Source of the DNA: Blepharisma japonicum
Taxonomy: Eukaryota; Ciliophora; Heterotrichea; Heterotrichida; Blepharismidae
NCBI GenBank assembly: GCA_949751835.1
Contig: CATKHK010000009.1
Span: 248,001 to 312,000 of the forward strand
Length of the DNA: 64,000 nucleotides
Reading direction: 5' to 3'
Below, one piece after another: positions 37,501 through 49,779 of the stretch. The notes under the pieces were generated by a model. It had not been told where the DNA came from, searched no databases, and worked only from the letters and a program-made list of their open reading frames with translations. The position numbers were made by a program, and so were the translations under genes. The first letter of the stretch is position 1; every line of letters starts with the position of its first letter.

Positions 37501-38802
37501 GGATCTATCTTCAGAAAAAATCTTAACTAACGACGCATCAGGAGAAATGATAATGTCTGAGTCTAGATTTGACATGCATTCCCCTAAAATTAAAGCATAT
37601 GTCCCACAAGACATGCATTTCCCAAGGCTACCATCTCCGTAAGCTCTTGAGCAGTCAGGGTCTTCAGATCCTCCAGAGTTGCAATTTCCATTTGAATAGT
37701 TGCATTCCATGATATTGCATTCTTCATAACAAGTTGATAAATCAAAAACTTTTGCTTGAGTGCAAGCATTATTTGAAGCGCTGTAACAATCTTCTAAATG
37801 AGCTACATATGTGAAATCTTTACGCATATTTTGCTGATATGAGGAATATATCATTAAAGAAGTATCCTGACATTGAAAATCAATATATTGGCTTAATCTA
37901 TCATAATTGCATGAAGCCACAAGACATTCAGGCTTGCATTGTCCATATTCTAAATAATTGCAGCCCTCAGCACACTGACAATCTTTGTAGTCATAATAGC
38001 AGTCATAATTATTGCATTCAGAGTCACAAAGTCCGTTGCTTAGCATTTCAGGAAAGCATCCACTAGCACATGTTCCACAATCGTGATTATCTAATGTGCA
38101 ATCTCAATTATTACATTCATCATCGCATTTTCCATCCCCAAGCATAGATTCAAAACATCCTGGAGAACAGTCACAGTCAAAATTATCAAAATTACATTCA
38201 GCTACATGACATGCTTCCTCACATATTGAATTTCCAACCATTCAGATATAGCAACCTGGTGCACAGGTTGAAGTACTGCAATCTCCTAAATCAAAATTGC
38301 ATTCTGAGTGGGCACATTCAGGATTACAAACTCCATTACCTAATAAACTCGGAGAGCAGCCTGTGTAGCATTCTTTGCAAGTTCCAAGACCATAGTAGCA
38401 AGAAGGCTCATTGCAATTTGAATTGCAATTTTGGTGTACTTCAATATCTCCACCTGTATAAAATTTACATGAAGGTGCACACTGGCCGCAGTCTCCTCAA
38501 TCATAGCCACAATTCTTTGTGTTGCAGCTTTCATCGCAGGACCCATTTCCAAGATCTTCTTGATTGCAACCATCTATGTAGAGGCAATTTCAATAGCAAT
38601 CTGAACTTTCTTTATCAGTTGTCCCGCTTTTATGAACGTTGGTGTCATAATTGCAGTATGAAGTCATACATTCAGGATTGCATATATTATCTCCTTTCTG
38701 AATAAAAATTACCTTAAAATCAGGACATTCCCGCAAGTTACACAACAATTTTTCACATTGAGAATACCACAAAAGTAAACTGAAATATAAAAGAAACTCC
38801 AT
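31600..38802 (-). CDS. Giant LNR / Pmp beta-helix / multi-TM surface protein 3 (subtype A)
   Basis: 2390 aa after removing introns at 38698-38712 and 38454-38468. The ATG at 38800-38802 starts a signal peptide (MEFLLYFSLLLWYSQC). The LNR block closely follows gene 1: both read MTSYCNYD early and share the CFESMLGDGKCD repeat and the YxDYKDCQC repeat. The beta-helix spans about residues 550-1800 with units such as FRNNSCSKNGGAVFIS and IFKKNSAENNGGAINW. Cys module: CLPCPDHAICYGNYSMVPKP and CHSCQDGYARLYKNKC. About eight or nine membrane segments follow, then a tail ending ADPCPSLN; gene 1 has the like ERDPFPSIN near its end. A ligand-binding or adhesive surface protein is inferred. Confidence 0.9.
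38454..38468 (-). other. 15-nt intron, conserved position 2, giant gene 3
   Basis: GTAAATTTTATACAG, stopless and in frame; same site as in the other three paralogues. Confidence 0.8.
38698..38712 (-). other. 15-nt intron, conserved position 1, giant gene 3
   Basis: GTAATTTTTATTCAG, stopless and in frame. Assigned by position relative to the other paralogues. Confidence 0.82.
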
Positions 38803-39030
38803 GATCAATTAATATTAAAATCTAATAGATTTTTTAATTTTAATGTTTTTAAAGTTATAAAATTCTGATGTGCTTTTGACTAATTATAAATTTAAAGAAA
38901 TAATTATGAATTAAATTTTAAATATGGCTAATGAATTAAAGATAAGCCTAATAAAATTTATTTATATTTTTATTTAAAGATAAGAACAAATTAACTATTT
39001 TTCTGGCTTTTGGCTTGCTAACATATCAAT

Positions 39031-42000
39031 TTATTTATAAGATTTTATAATGTGGTCATTTTCTGCTTTTTCTTCATTGTTTAAATTGTAGTCACTTCTT
39101 ACATCAATATCCTGATGTTCAACTCCAAGCTGATGCTCAATAGAAGGGTATAAGCCAATAATTTTTTCAGGGAGAGCTTTCATCTCGCTAAAGCTTTCTT
39201 TGTGCAACTCATACGATTCTTGATCATAAGAAACTTTCATTTTGCCTCTCCATTGCAAGATCTTTTCTTGAGCTGCAAAAAATATTTCTTTAAGCATATG
39301 GATTCCTCAATGAATCAAAAAGAAAAGATGAGCAATAATTATGAGTGCATAAAAAAATAAGATTTGGTCGTTATTCAATGAATCTGTCAAGTAAAATAAC
39401 CCACTGTAAATTATAGTAGTGCACACAAGTTTAGCCCTAAATTCCATTACATTCAAGCTAGGCTGTGAATAAGGATTGTTGGAAAATTGTAACTGTAAGT
39501 ACACTGATAATAAGATTGATGCAATGAGTGCTTGCAGCTTAATAGCAATGCTTGTTAAAAATACTGAGCAGCAAATCAATAGCAATTTGTTATATAAAAT
39601 AATAAATTCCCAGTAATAGTAATTTGTCTCATACCCATTCAAAAGAAATCCATACCTTATCTTAACATTCAGGCAATTCAAATTATTTTTCTTTCTTATC
39701 AAGTCTGCCAAACAAATGGCAGGAAGCAATAAACCCCATACAACAAGAGCTGGTAAAGCAACTGCAAGTGCATACATTTTATGATCATGATTTCAGCATT
39801 TTATATCGAGATTCTCCTCCAGTCAATATTCTCCTGCATTAATTTCTGTGCATCTAAACGCAGAAAACATTTTTCTCAAAACGCTTGGGTATACTAAAAA
39901 TATCAAAATAATGCAGCTTGACATATATTTATCCCAAAAGTGCTTAACTGGTCTTTTAACTGAAATTATGATAATTCATAGCATTCCTGCTAATAATATC
40001 ATTACAGCTGGAATAATGGCAACCATAATAAGACTTGCAAAATAAACACTATCTTGAGATTTGTCTTTAAATAGACATTCAAATGAAAATATTTGCTGAT
40101 AAATATAATCAAGGGAAATTTGAGCATAAAATAAATCCAATACTTCGCTTGGCCAATTCAGGTTAAAAGTAGATGTGATAACTATCATTTGTAAGTAATT
40201 TATAAAGATTTTGATATAAATGGAGGATACAGGTTTTGGCTTTAAGGATGATTTTATTGAAGTTTTATACATGATAAATGCGACAGTAAGAAGAGCAAGA
40301 ATGATTATTATCATTATAAGAATATTGCTTGATGAATCAGGGCATTTTTTACATTTGTTATTGTTTTCATGTGAATAGCCAGATTCGCATGATTGGCATT
40401 TGTTTCCTTTATATCCTTCACTGCATCATCCTGTATATGAAATATTTGATGGATCCGGAGACCCCAAGCATGCAGAAGGGTTTGGGCATTTCCAAAATTT
40501 ATTTGAATACATATTGTTTCTTCAATGTTTAGATTTGGGAACCATAGTAAAGTTTCCTAAACAAACAGCTTCATCAGGACAAGATAAACATTCTCTTTGG
40601 TTTAAGCCAAAACTATAATATCCATCCTTACAAACTTCGCAACTATTTCCAGAATTTACTTCTCCTATTTCACAATTTCTTAAATTTACATTGATAAATA
40701 GATTTTGACTTGTTTGATTACTGTAATTCTTACTGCTAATAGCTGTAGAATAAACCTTTATTATGACCTTTTGTCCAGGGACATCTGATATTGTTAAATC
40801 TGAAAAGTTATAAATTCCTCCGTTTGCTTGGACTACAGTAGTTCCAGCCATGACAGAGCTTGAATTTTCAGCTTTCAGCTCACAGACGCTGGAATCATCA
40901 GTGATCACTATCTGATTCATGTGATCAACCACTGCAATTAGCAAAGATTGCGAGCTTTTTTGGCCTGGAACTAAGCCTAGTACATTTGTGCTTCCTTGTG
41001 ATCCATCGCCTAGCTCTCTGTGCTTACTTAATGTGCCATTTTCATTAATTATCAACAATTTCTCAGGATATGAAGCATAATTTTCCCCATACTGTGCATA
41101 GTTATCTATATAAGTGTTATTTTCTAATTCTGGAGGCCAATCATCAAAGCTTATAGCTCCTCCACTATATGAAGCTCGATTTTCAGTGAAATTACACAAA
41201 CTAAAGCCAAACTCACATTTTGAGCCATCAGGGCAGCTGATTTTGACTGCACCTCCCATTCCTTTTACCTTCTCATTTCCCTCTAATATTTCATTCGTAA
41301 TTGCTTTATTTCTTAAGAAAACAGATGAAGATACATACAAACTTGCATCTCCTGAAAGCACAGCCCCACCATTTTCAGCGTTATTATCAATAAATGTAGT
41401 TCCATCAATAAAATAAGTTTTTTCGATATTTTCATCCATATCTGTGCCAAAATACAGTGCTCCTCCTAAGCTTGCACTATTATTTAAGAATTCCGACGAT
41501 CCAATTTTGATATCTTTACAAGAATTGCAATAAACTGCTCCACCTAAAACTCCATTTCCATTGCTAAATGAAGATCCAGAAATTTCAAGTTTTTCTAAAT
41601 GAAATCCATATATTCCTGACTGTGAATAATTATCGAAAATTGAATTTTCTATAGAGCACGGAGTTTCGTAAGCATTAATGACTCCACCCAAATTGTGACT
41701 ATAAGAAGAAAGGAATTTAGAATTTTTTATATTCAAAAAGTTATCAAAATTTGAATAAATTGAGCCTCCATCTGATTGTGAATAAATATTTTTAAAGGAT
41801 GATGATTCAATTGTAATACTACTTGATAAAGAAAATATTGCTCCGCCAGAGCTAGTTGAATTAGCATTTATAAAATTGCAGTTTTTTATATTAGTGTTGC
41901 AATCGGATGACAAATGAATGAAACATCCCTCAGTGCAATTTTGATTAGAAAAATCTGAATTAGATATTTCTAAATCAGAAAAGAATAATTCGATGCCTCC

Positions 42001-45000
42001 TTTATTTTTTGAAATGTTAGATGATGATATAGAAAGCTTAGAATTAGCTAAAGAAATTGTGTTTCCATTTTGGGGGTTATTTTCATGGATTTCGCAGGTA
42101 TTTATTGACAATGTTTCAATTAAGTTATCTCCATATATGATTGAGCAGTCATTTTCGCATGAATTGTTGAGGATTTTTGAATTTGAAAAGGAAATCTTAT
42201 ACGCGTGTTTTGCAGATACAACTCCTTCTGCTCGAGCTTTATTATTTGCAAGATTACAAAAGCTGCAATAAAATGAGCAATTAGTGTTCAATAAAATAAC
42301 TCCACCTTCTTGAGCCTCATTATTTTTAACATCGCAAGTGCTGCAAGAAAATGAAGAATTATTTTCCAATGTAAATACTCCTCCATTTTTAAAACTAATA
42401 TTATCAGAGTAGGTGCTTGATTTTGATGTTATCACTGCAGAGTTTTGTAAGTGAAAACATGGCCCATCTATTGCTTTATTGGACTTAAAACTTGAGCCCT
42501 CATCTACTAGCTGATCGTTGTTTAATGAAATTATAAGTCCTCTGTTGTTCTCAAATACACATTTTTTAGTCTCAATATAAGTAATACTATTTTGATTATC
42601 TGCAAGTATAACAGAGCTTCCTATGTTATTTTTGAACGTGCATGAATCAAAAGAGACCTTTGAATCTGAAGCATTCATTTGAATAACAGAGTTTAATTTT
42701 GCTGAGTTGCTTAGAAAATCGCATGAATGATAAATAATTGATCCCTTATTGCAAAATTGAAGAATAGTACTTGACATTATTGAATCATTTTCTTGAAAAT
42801 TTGAAGATGCGATCATAGAACCTTCTCCTAGTACAACGTTACTATCAATATACAATGCTGAGCCATTCGAAGCCTTGTTTATTCTAAAATCAGAGCTATC
42901 AATTAAGATGTTTATATTTGCTGGCCATAATTCTTGTTGTGCTAAATAAACGCTTCCTCCAATTAATGCAGAATTATTATTGAACGTGCATCCAGTCAGC
43001 TCTAATAAGCCTGCTTCATTATCAGCAGTCATTAAGTTAAATATTGCCCCCCCGTACCCATTTGGAGACAAATTTGAATCGAAAATTGATGAGGAAATTG
43101 TCGCATTTTTACCATAAGCATAAATTGCAGCACCATTATTAGCTGTATTATTTATGAAGCTGCAGTTATTTATTAAGAGTTTTGAGTAGTCTTGAATCAG
43201 TATTGTTCCATTTCCCTCATAGCTATATCTGTTATTAGCAAATGTTGAATTGGTAAATGTTCGATCAAAATTACCTGAAAAAATAAAGCAAGGAGGCTGC
43301 TGAGTGTTAGCAATATTTGACGTACAATTCACTAAGACCATTTCGTGAGTATCTGATTCTAAAACTTTGAACGTAGGAGACGAATTTCTGCAAAAATTAT
43401 TTGAAAGGGTTACTGGAGCTATTTCAACACTATATGAGCTTTCTACTGAAACCATGAATTCACAGTCAATTGATGCTGGATGATCCACATTTCTAGATAT
43501 ATATAAATTTCTTTCATCTCTATTTTGTATGAAAAAATCAAGAAGAATTGTATTGAAATTATCATCTTCATCAGGTGATCCATTGGACTCGATAATTAAA
43601 TTTTTTAGTTCATAATTAGTCATACTTGTTGTATCAATCATCCCATTTCCATAATTATTTTCAAAAGTTAAATCATTTAATTTGCAGTATCTTGGCCCAT
43701 AAATGATCTTATCCGTATGTCCATTTGAATAAACGCTTTGTATCGTCTCTGTTTTATATTCATCTAATATAAGAGCATTTTTAATCTTTATTAGAGACTC
43801 AGATTCAACACCATTCAGCTCAAAATTAGAATTTTCTATTCTAACATTCAAAAGGCGGTCAGAAAAATCAATATTAATAAAAGAAGAGTTCCCATAGTTC
43901 GAAATGAATTTTGAGTCGTGAATATATATATGATCTTTATATAAATATGATAAATAATTTGTCTCATTTACAGATTCAGGGTACTTTGAAATATCTAAAG
44001 GTAAATTAAACAACCCATTTTCACAATAATTGTACATAAAAGTGCAGTTATTGATTTCTAAAGTGTTCACATTAGATACATAAAATAAGGAAGCCTGAGT
44101 CAGATAGCTATATGGAGACAGATATACTAAATTATGCTTGAACTCTACATCTTTTATATATACAAATTCCGAGTTCTGATAATATAGAAAACCTCTGAAA
44201 TCTACGGGATCTCCAAACTCATAGCCATTATTCAATCTAGTCACTGATCCTTTTACATATATTAACTTTGAACTGTAATAGTAATTATGAGGCATCGAAA
44301 TCACTGCAGAATTTTCTGCTGCTTTAAGCCAAATATTATCAAAATCGACATTGAACAGCTTTATAATTCCAGGGCCACCTAAAATGCAATTATACTGGCT
44401 GCGAAAATTAACGAACTTTACATTTCTGAATGTAATCTCGCAAACATCACAAGCACTGTAATACCCGTAACATTCTCCGCATCGAATTGGTGCAAAAGTT
44501 TCTAATCAGTTATACGAGTCAGCTAATGAATTGCACCATCAGCTTTGATCTTCTTTGGTTAATTTCTCTCCTCTATCATTATAAAAATACATATCACTTG
44601 TATTACGAGTTGCATATGGACAATAGCTGCAATAGTCTGAGTCAGAGCATGGATACATGCTGTAACCATCAAAAATCAAGTTCTCCCATTCAAATTTTCC
44701 ATAAATTTGGAAGCTGTCTATTCAAATTGCATTGATTTTTACAAAAATTTGGCTGCTGTCGAAAGGCAAGACTTTTCACCATTGATTTTTTTGATAGGTT
44801 GAGTAAGGCCATCAGCCACCAAAGCTGAGGGTATAATTGCCATCATTAATTAAAAAAAGCACATTTTGAGTGGTAGTTACTGTCTGCAATGCATAATCTA
44901 AGGTTTGGTAAGGGTTATTATAGCTTCCATCACCTGAAGGAGAATAACCATTCATATTAGATGTTGCATAGTAAATAGAAAGATGAGGAAAATTCGTTGA

Positions 45001-46278
45001 AATTTTGCTAATTGTTAGAGAAAGGTCATATAAATATAAATAATTGCAAGAACTTGAGCATTGAGAGCAAGATGTTCCTAAACCTGAGTAGCTAGTTGTA
45101 CAAAATTTGCAGAGATTAGAAGCAGAACTGGGAAGAGTGCTCATACAAGTGCTATAAGAAGAGGTACCGCATAATCCGTAGTTGCATTCAGGGATAAAAC
45201 ATTCTTGATGGCAGGTTGTTGTGTCAAGAGCCTTTTCTAAAGTGCATTGAGAATTAGATGCAGAATAGCATTGATCAACAGAAACGACATAATTTGGATC
45301 ATTTTTTATCATTTGTTGATAAATAGTAAATAACACTAAATTTTGATTATTGCACCACTTTGAAGAATCTGAGCTCATTTGATCATAATTGCAGGTTCCA
45401 ACTAAGCATTCAGGTTTACACTTTCCATAATCGCTAACACTGCACCCATCAGCACACCCACAGGTATAGTAATCTCATTCACAATCTTTTGTATTGCAAT
45501 TAAAGTCGCATACATCATTTGCCAGCATTTTAATTGAGCATCCTGAAGAGCAATGCCCACAGTCTCCATTATCATATTTACAGTCCAAAGTATTACACTC
45601 TTCATTGCATACTCCATCTCCTAGAATAGTTTCATAACAAAAAGGTGCACAAGTACAGTCAGTTTTATCGTATTGGCATTCTTCAACATAGCAAGCTTCA
45701 TCGCATACGCCATCTCCAACCATTCAAGTCTTACAATTGGCTGCACAAGTTTTATTTACACAATCTCCCATATCAAAATTACAATCAGCAACGTTGCATA
45801 CATCATCACATATTCCATTTCCTCAATTATCAGAATTGCACCCAGCAGAGCATTCTTTGCAAGCTCCCATGTCGTAATAGCACTCAGGAACATTACAGCC
45901 TTCATCGCAAGTCCCTCCTAATTGGGCTTGAGTGCCTAAATGTTATTTACATGAAGACCCGCAATAGCTGCAATCACCCCAATCATAGCCACAATATGAA
46001 TTGTTGCAATCATCATCACACTTTCCATCTTTCAATTCAAATGACCAGCAATTTGTCTCAAGCAAGCAATCTCAGAGGCAGTCTGAGTTCCAAAGTGTAA
46101 AATGAGCATCATCAGTAGCTCCAGTGTCATATTTGCATGGCAATGTATAGCAGTCTGGATTGCATGTTCCATCACCTCGCTAAATGGATATTACAATGCT
46201 TTTAGGGCATTTAGATGTATTGCATAGTATTTCAAGTGCTTCATATAAACAAAGTAGAATTGATAAAAAGATCAGCAT
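39031..46278 (-). CDS. Giant LNR / Pmp beta-helix / multi-TM surface protein 4 (subtype B)
   Basis: 2405 aa after removing introns at 46180-46194 and 45936-45950. Signal peptide MLIFLSILLCLYEALE. LNR repeats cover about residues 29-300, including CAPFCYETILGDGVCNEEC and an incomplete one near the start. A second cysteine patch contains HQECFIPECNYGLC. The beta-helix is the longest unbroken stretch (for example KFLNNSASLGGALYF-like units EFLNNSASLGGALYF). Cys module: CLSCPDEAVCLGNFTMVPKS and CQSCESGYSHENNNKC. About nine membrane segments include SIYIKIFINYLQMIVITSTF with NWP. The tail is acidic near its end. It is the first gene of the array in the direction of transcription and pairs with gene 2 in sequence. 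Confidence 0.9.
45936..45950 (-). other. 15-nt intron, conserved position 2, giant gene 4
   Basis: GTAAATAACATTTAG. It carries a TAA in frame, and its removal rejoins CGSSC to TQAQLGG. Confidence 0.88.
46180..46194 (-). other. 15-nt intron, conserved position 1, giant gene 4
   Basis: GTAATATCCATTTAG after KCPKSI, with a stop in frame. Confidence 0.88.
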
Positions 46279-46607
46279 CTAATTTTTGAAGAATTATTAA
46301 AAATTTAAGAATTTAAAGTCTCTTGTATTCCTGTAGGTCGATCAATGTCACAAAGGTTAATAAATTAAAGATCATACTCTATGTAGCATGAAATTGTATA
46401 AATACTTTGATTTGGTTGTATCGGATTTTATTTAACGCATACTTAAACAAAACAATTAGAGCCAGTAATTATGCGCCATAAATTAAAAGTCTTATGAGTA
46501 TAAATAAGCCAATTAAAAAACTTTTTAAATTTATTGGCTTGGTGTGCCTTTTAAAGAATCTTTAAATATAATAAAATAATTCATAGTTTTATTTATAAAT
46601 CCCAAAA
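46279..46607. other. AT-rich intergenic region
   Basis: About 330 bases between the start of giant gene 4 and the end of the next minus-strand gene. It should hold the giant gene 4 promoter. No specific element recognised. Confidence 0.5.
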
Positions 46608-47438
46608 CTATACAAATTGGCCTTTTATTTGTATTGTTGAGGCGTTCCCAACAATGCTATTTCCATACTCTGCCAATCCTCTTCTGGCAGTTGGGGATTC
46701 CCTATAATAATTTTCAGGAGTATACCCTGTAATAGGGTTCGAAGCATGGACTTTTGGGTTGTTTTTTGTAAATTTCGGCTGTCTAAAGACCGGATGCCAA
46801 GCCATTGCCAACAAATCATTCTGGGTCTTAGTCGGTGTATTGTGCCCTCCTAAAATATTTGTCGATACCGGCGTAACACTTCTATTGATCCTTATTCTCT
46901 TTTCGTCCAAGCTCTTATCTAAATCGGGCACCTTCTTCGAGTTCAACACAATATCAAAGCTCCTATCTAAATCGATTAATTTCTTAGGACTTTTCTTCAG
47001 AAAATTATCAAAATTTCTTTCTACTTCATTAATATTTTTCGGGCTTACATCAGCAAATCTTTCTAGTTTAGGTAAATTTTCTTGTTTTAGTTGGGAGCGC
47101 TTTTCTTCCTTTTTTAATAGCTCAAGCTCGATGTCTTTCATGCGTAATTTTTCTTTCAATTTTTTTAAGTCTTCGTTGAATACTGAAATGCCTTTTTCTT
47201 GAGTTTTCAAGGATGAGAATGTTTCTTCATTTGGCTTGTTTAGAGATCTTTCTTGGGATTTCAAAAAGGCTTCTTTTGGGGTTAGAGAAGTTGACGTTGC
47301 AGTATCAACTGTCATAGCGAATTCTGGGGAATTCAGGTTTTTGTGGTTATCAAAAAATTTTACTCCACCTCGTTGTGACTGGCCTTGATTTTTGGACTGA
47401 TATGGCTTGATCTTGGAGTGATTAAGACTATGCCTCAT
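46608..47438 (-). CDS. Hypothetical protein with short coiled coil
   Basis: 276 aa, TAG stop. The first 70 residues are polar and basic. Residues about 85-120 form a Lys/Glu-rich coiled coil (EDLKKLKEKLRMKDIELELL). Residues about 140-170 contain two similar short segments (FDNFLKKSPKKL and FDIVLNSKKVPDLDKSLD). The C-terminal part has a distinctive Trp/His/Pro/Tyr-rich stretch (AWHPVFRQPKFTKNNPKV, ITGYTPENYY). I do not recognise a known family. Cytoskeletal association is only a guess from composition. Confidence 0.75.
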   Translation of the reverse strand: MRHSLNHSKIKPYQSKNQGQSQRGGVKFFDNHKNLNSPEFAMTVDTATSTSLTPKEAFLKSQERSLNKPNEETFSSLKTQEKGISVFNEDLKKLKEKLRMKDIELELLKKEEKRSQLKQENLPKLERFADVSPKNINEVERNFDNFLKKSPKKLIDLDRSFDIVLNSKKVPDLDKSLDEKRIRINRSVTPVSTNILGGHNTPTKTQNDLLAMAWHPVFRQPKFTKNNPKVHASNPITGYTPENYYRESPTARRGLAEYGNSIVGNASTIQIKGQFV

Positions 47439-47607
47439 TTGGAATTATATAAATGTAAAATAGAGTAATTAATTAATTTTTTGATGCTACCAATCATGAA
47501 TTTAAGACGAAATTACTATCTTTATAATCTATGTCAGCCCGCTTTTGATTCAAATTAATCGAAATTTTTATCTATCTTATATTCATAAATATTCTAAATT
47601 TCTTAAG

Positions 47608-49443
47608 TTATTCTTGCTTAACTTCCCTTTGCTCATAAAGTTTCTTTTGCTTCTCCCACAGCTTTTCTAATTTTTTCCTTAAAGACTTGCTAATAGGGTT
47701 TCCAGTTTGATCACATAAAGGAATCCCATTATCATCCCACTGTGAATATTTGTCAGTTTCAGATCTAAACATTTCCTTTGGATCTATATTTGCTTGCGCA
47801 TCTTGAGCTGCCTTTTTCTCTTCTTTTTTCTTAGCCATTTCTTGTTTTCTTACTCTAGCTTTTTCTTCCTCTTCCTTTTTCCTCCTAATTTCCAAGATTA
47901 GCTCTTCAGGGTTTCCTTTTTTCCATATAGATGGCTGGTTTGATCTGTCCTCCAGCTTAATTCCAAGTGGTGGGAGATCATCATCTCTGATTAGGTCACA
48001 AAGTTGCAAAATTGCTTTGACATCTCCTTCACGGGATGCTTGACGAACACCATCCCTAAATCTTGTTAACACATTCATAAGTGGCTCAAATGAAGAATCC
48101 CCAGAATCAGCAACGTTGTAATCCAATCCAAAGCAATCCAGTATTTTCTTAACATAATCTGATACATTTGCAAGTAAAATCAATTTTGGTTCAGACTGCA
48201 TGTACACATTAGTCTTGTTTACTAGTCCAGAAAGCTCCAAAACCGCTACATCAGTTCCAAAATTATCTAAAAGCGCATTATGCACATTTTCTCTTGTCTG
48301 TTGTAAAGCTGCAAATAAGTTTTTTTCCCTTTGGTCGAATTTTTGTTTACTTTCAATTTTTAGTTCTCTTTTTGCAGCTTGAATGTTCATGAAAAACTCT
48401 TTAAATTGTTTTTCAATGATAACAGCTTCTTCCATAGTTGAAGAGTTTTCAGGGTCATAATTCATCATTCCGTCCCATTTGTGAAGAAGGTAAACCATTC
48501 TCATTTGTCTTGGGGTGTAGTCTTCAAGCATTTCATTAATTGTGATGAAGTTTTTCAGACTGCGACTCATTTTGCATTTTTTTATGTGGAGGTGACCTGT
48601 GTGGAGGAAGTAGTTCACCCATTGTTGGCAACCGTAAAATGCTTCAGACTGGGCAAGCTCGTTTTCATGATGTGGAAACCTAAGGTCGACACCTCCAGAG
48701 TGGATGTCAATTGGGCATGGCAAGCTGTCAGCAGCCATTACACTGCACTCTATATGCCATCCTGGTCTCCCTGGTCCCCATGGTGACTCCCAGCTTGGCT
48801 CAAGTTCTTTTGATTTTTTCCAAAGCGCGAAATCTTCTTCTCTTCTTTTTTCTTTCGCCTTCACATCAGTCAATTTTCCTTCTCCTTCCTGCATAAGCTC
48901 AGAATTTATATCACTTTGATTAATAAGTTTTCCATATGTATGTGTCTGCTTATAAATTTCTGTGTCGAAATAAACTGACCCATTGGATTCATAAGCAAAA
49001 CCATTACTTATTAGCTTCTCTATGAAGGAAACGATATCTGGGACGAATTCGCTTACCCTAGTTAGCACGTCTGGGGGGCTGACATTCAGCCTTGCCATAT
49101 CCTCAAAGAACGATTTTTCCCATTTCCTGGCATATTCGGCAAAGTTGACCTGTTGGTTGTTGGATTCTATAATGATTTTGTCATCAATATCGGTGATGTT
49201 CATGCACAAAGTGACATCGTAGCCAAAATAGTTGGAAAGGATTCGGCGGATGATGTCAAATGAGACATAGGTTCTGGCATGGCCCATGTGGGAATTCGTG
49301 TATACTGTAGGACCACACATGTACCAGTAGACTTTTTTGTCTCCGGAGTTTGTGAAAAACTCTTCTTTCGTTTGCGTGAGACTGTTGAAAATTCTAAGTC
49401 CAGTTCTAAATCTGCTTTCAGAAGGTCTTAGTCACGACTTCAT
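47608..49443 (-). CDS. CARS: Cysteinyl-tRNA synthetase
   Basis: 611 aa from the ATG at 49441-49443. The N-terminal 41 residues include one TGA Trp (MKSWLRPSE). It charges tRNA-Cys in translation. The class I motifs are intact: HIGH as SHMGHAR and KMSKS as KMSRS. The active-site zinc ligands are visible: Cys of MCGPT, Cys of HIECS, and His and Glu of PHHENELAQ. The length is between bacterial (about 460) and animal (about 750) enzymes. The C-terminus has a highly charged Lys/Glu helix (KKEEEEKARVRKQEMAKKKE), a common eukaryotic tRNA-binding or complex-forming addition. Cytosolic localisation is likely; no strong targeting peptide is seen. Confidence 0.97.
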
Positions 49444-49779
49444 ATTATGGTGATTTATTAAAAGATTATGTCATCAGTTCTTATTGGAATCTAAATTATT
49501 TTTGAGAAGGTTTTTATTGTAGAAAGTAAGAAATTATGAAAAAAATTTAAGGAAAATACTAAGTAAAAGGTTTTTTGGATGCAAAGTTTTTAAATAGTAA
49601 TGAATAAAAATATTATTTAAATATAATTGAAGGCTCTATTTATAAATTTTTATCCAAAAAGATATTCTCAGATTATGACATTATTTTTAATTTGATTAAA
49701 ATTATAATTTATTTTTGTATTTTTAATAAATAAATCAAACTTGCTAACTCGCAATACAAGTTCATAAAAATTCAATCAA
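49444..49779. other. AT-rich intergenic region between divergent genes
   Basis: About 336 bases expected to contain both promoters. No distinct motif beyond AT-rich tracts. Confidence 0.5.

Noticed and set aside
15381-46278. Bacterial transfer of a Pmp adhesin gene
   Set aside because: The genes have ciliate-type introns, TGA Trp codons, signal peptides and LNR modules; the beta-helix repeats alone do not show transfer.
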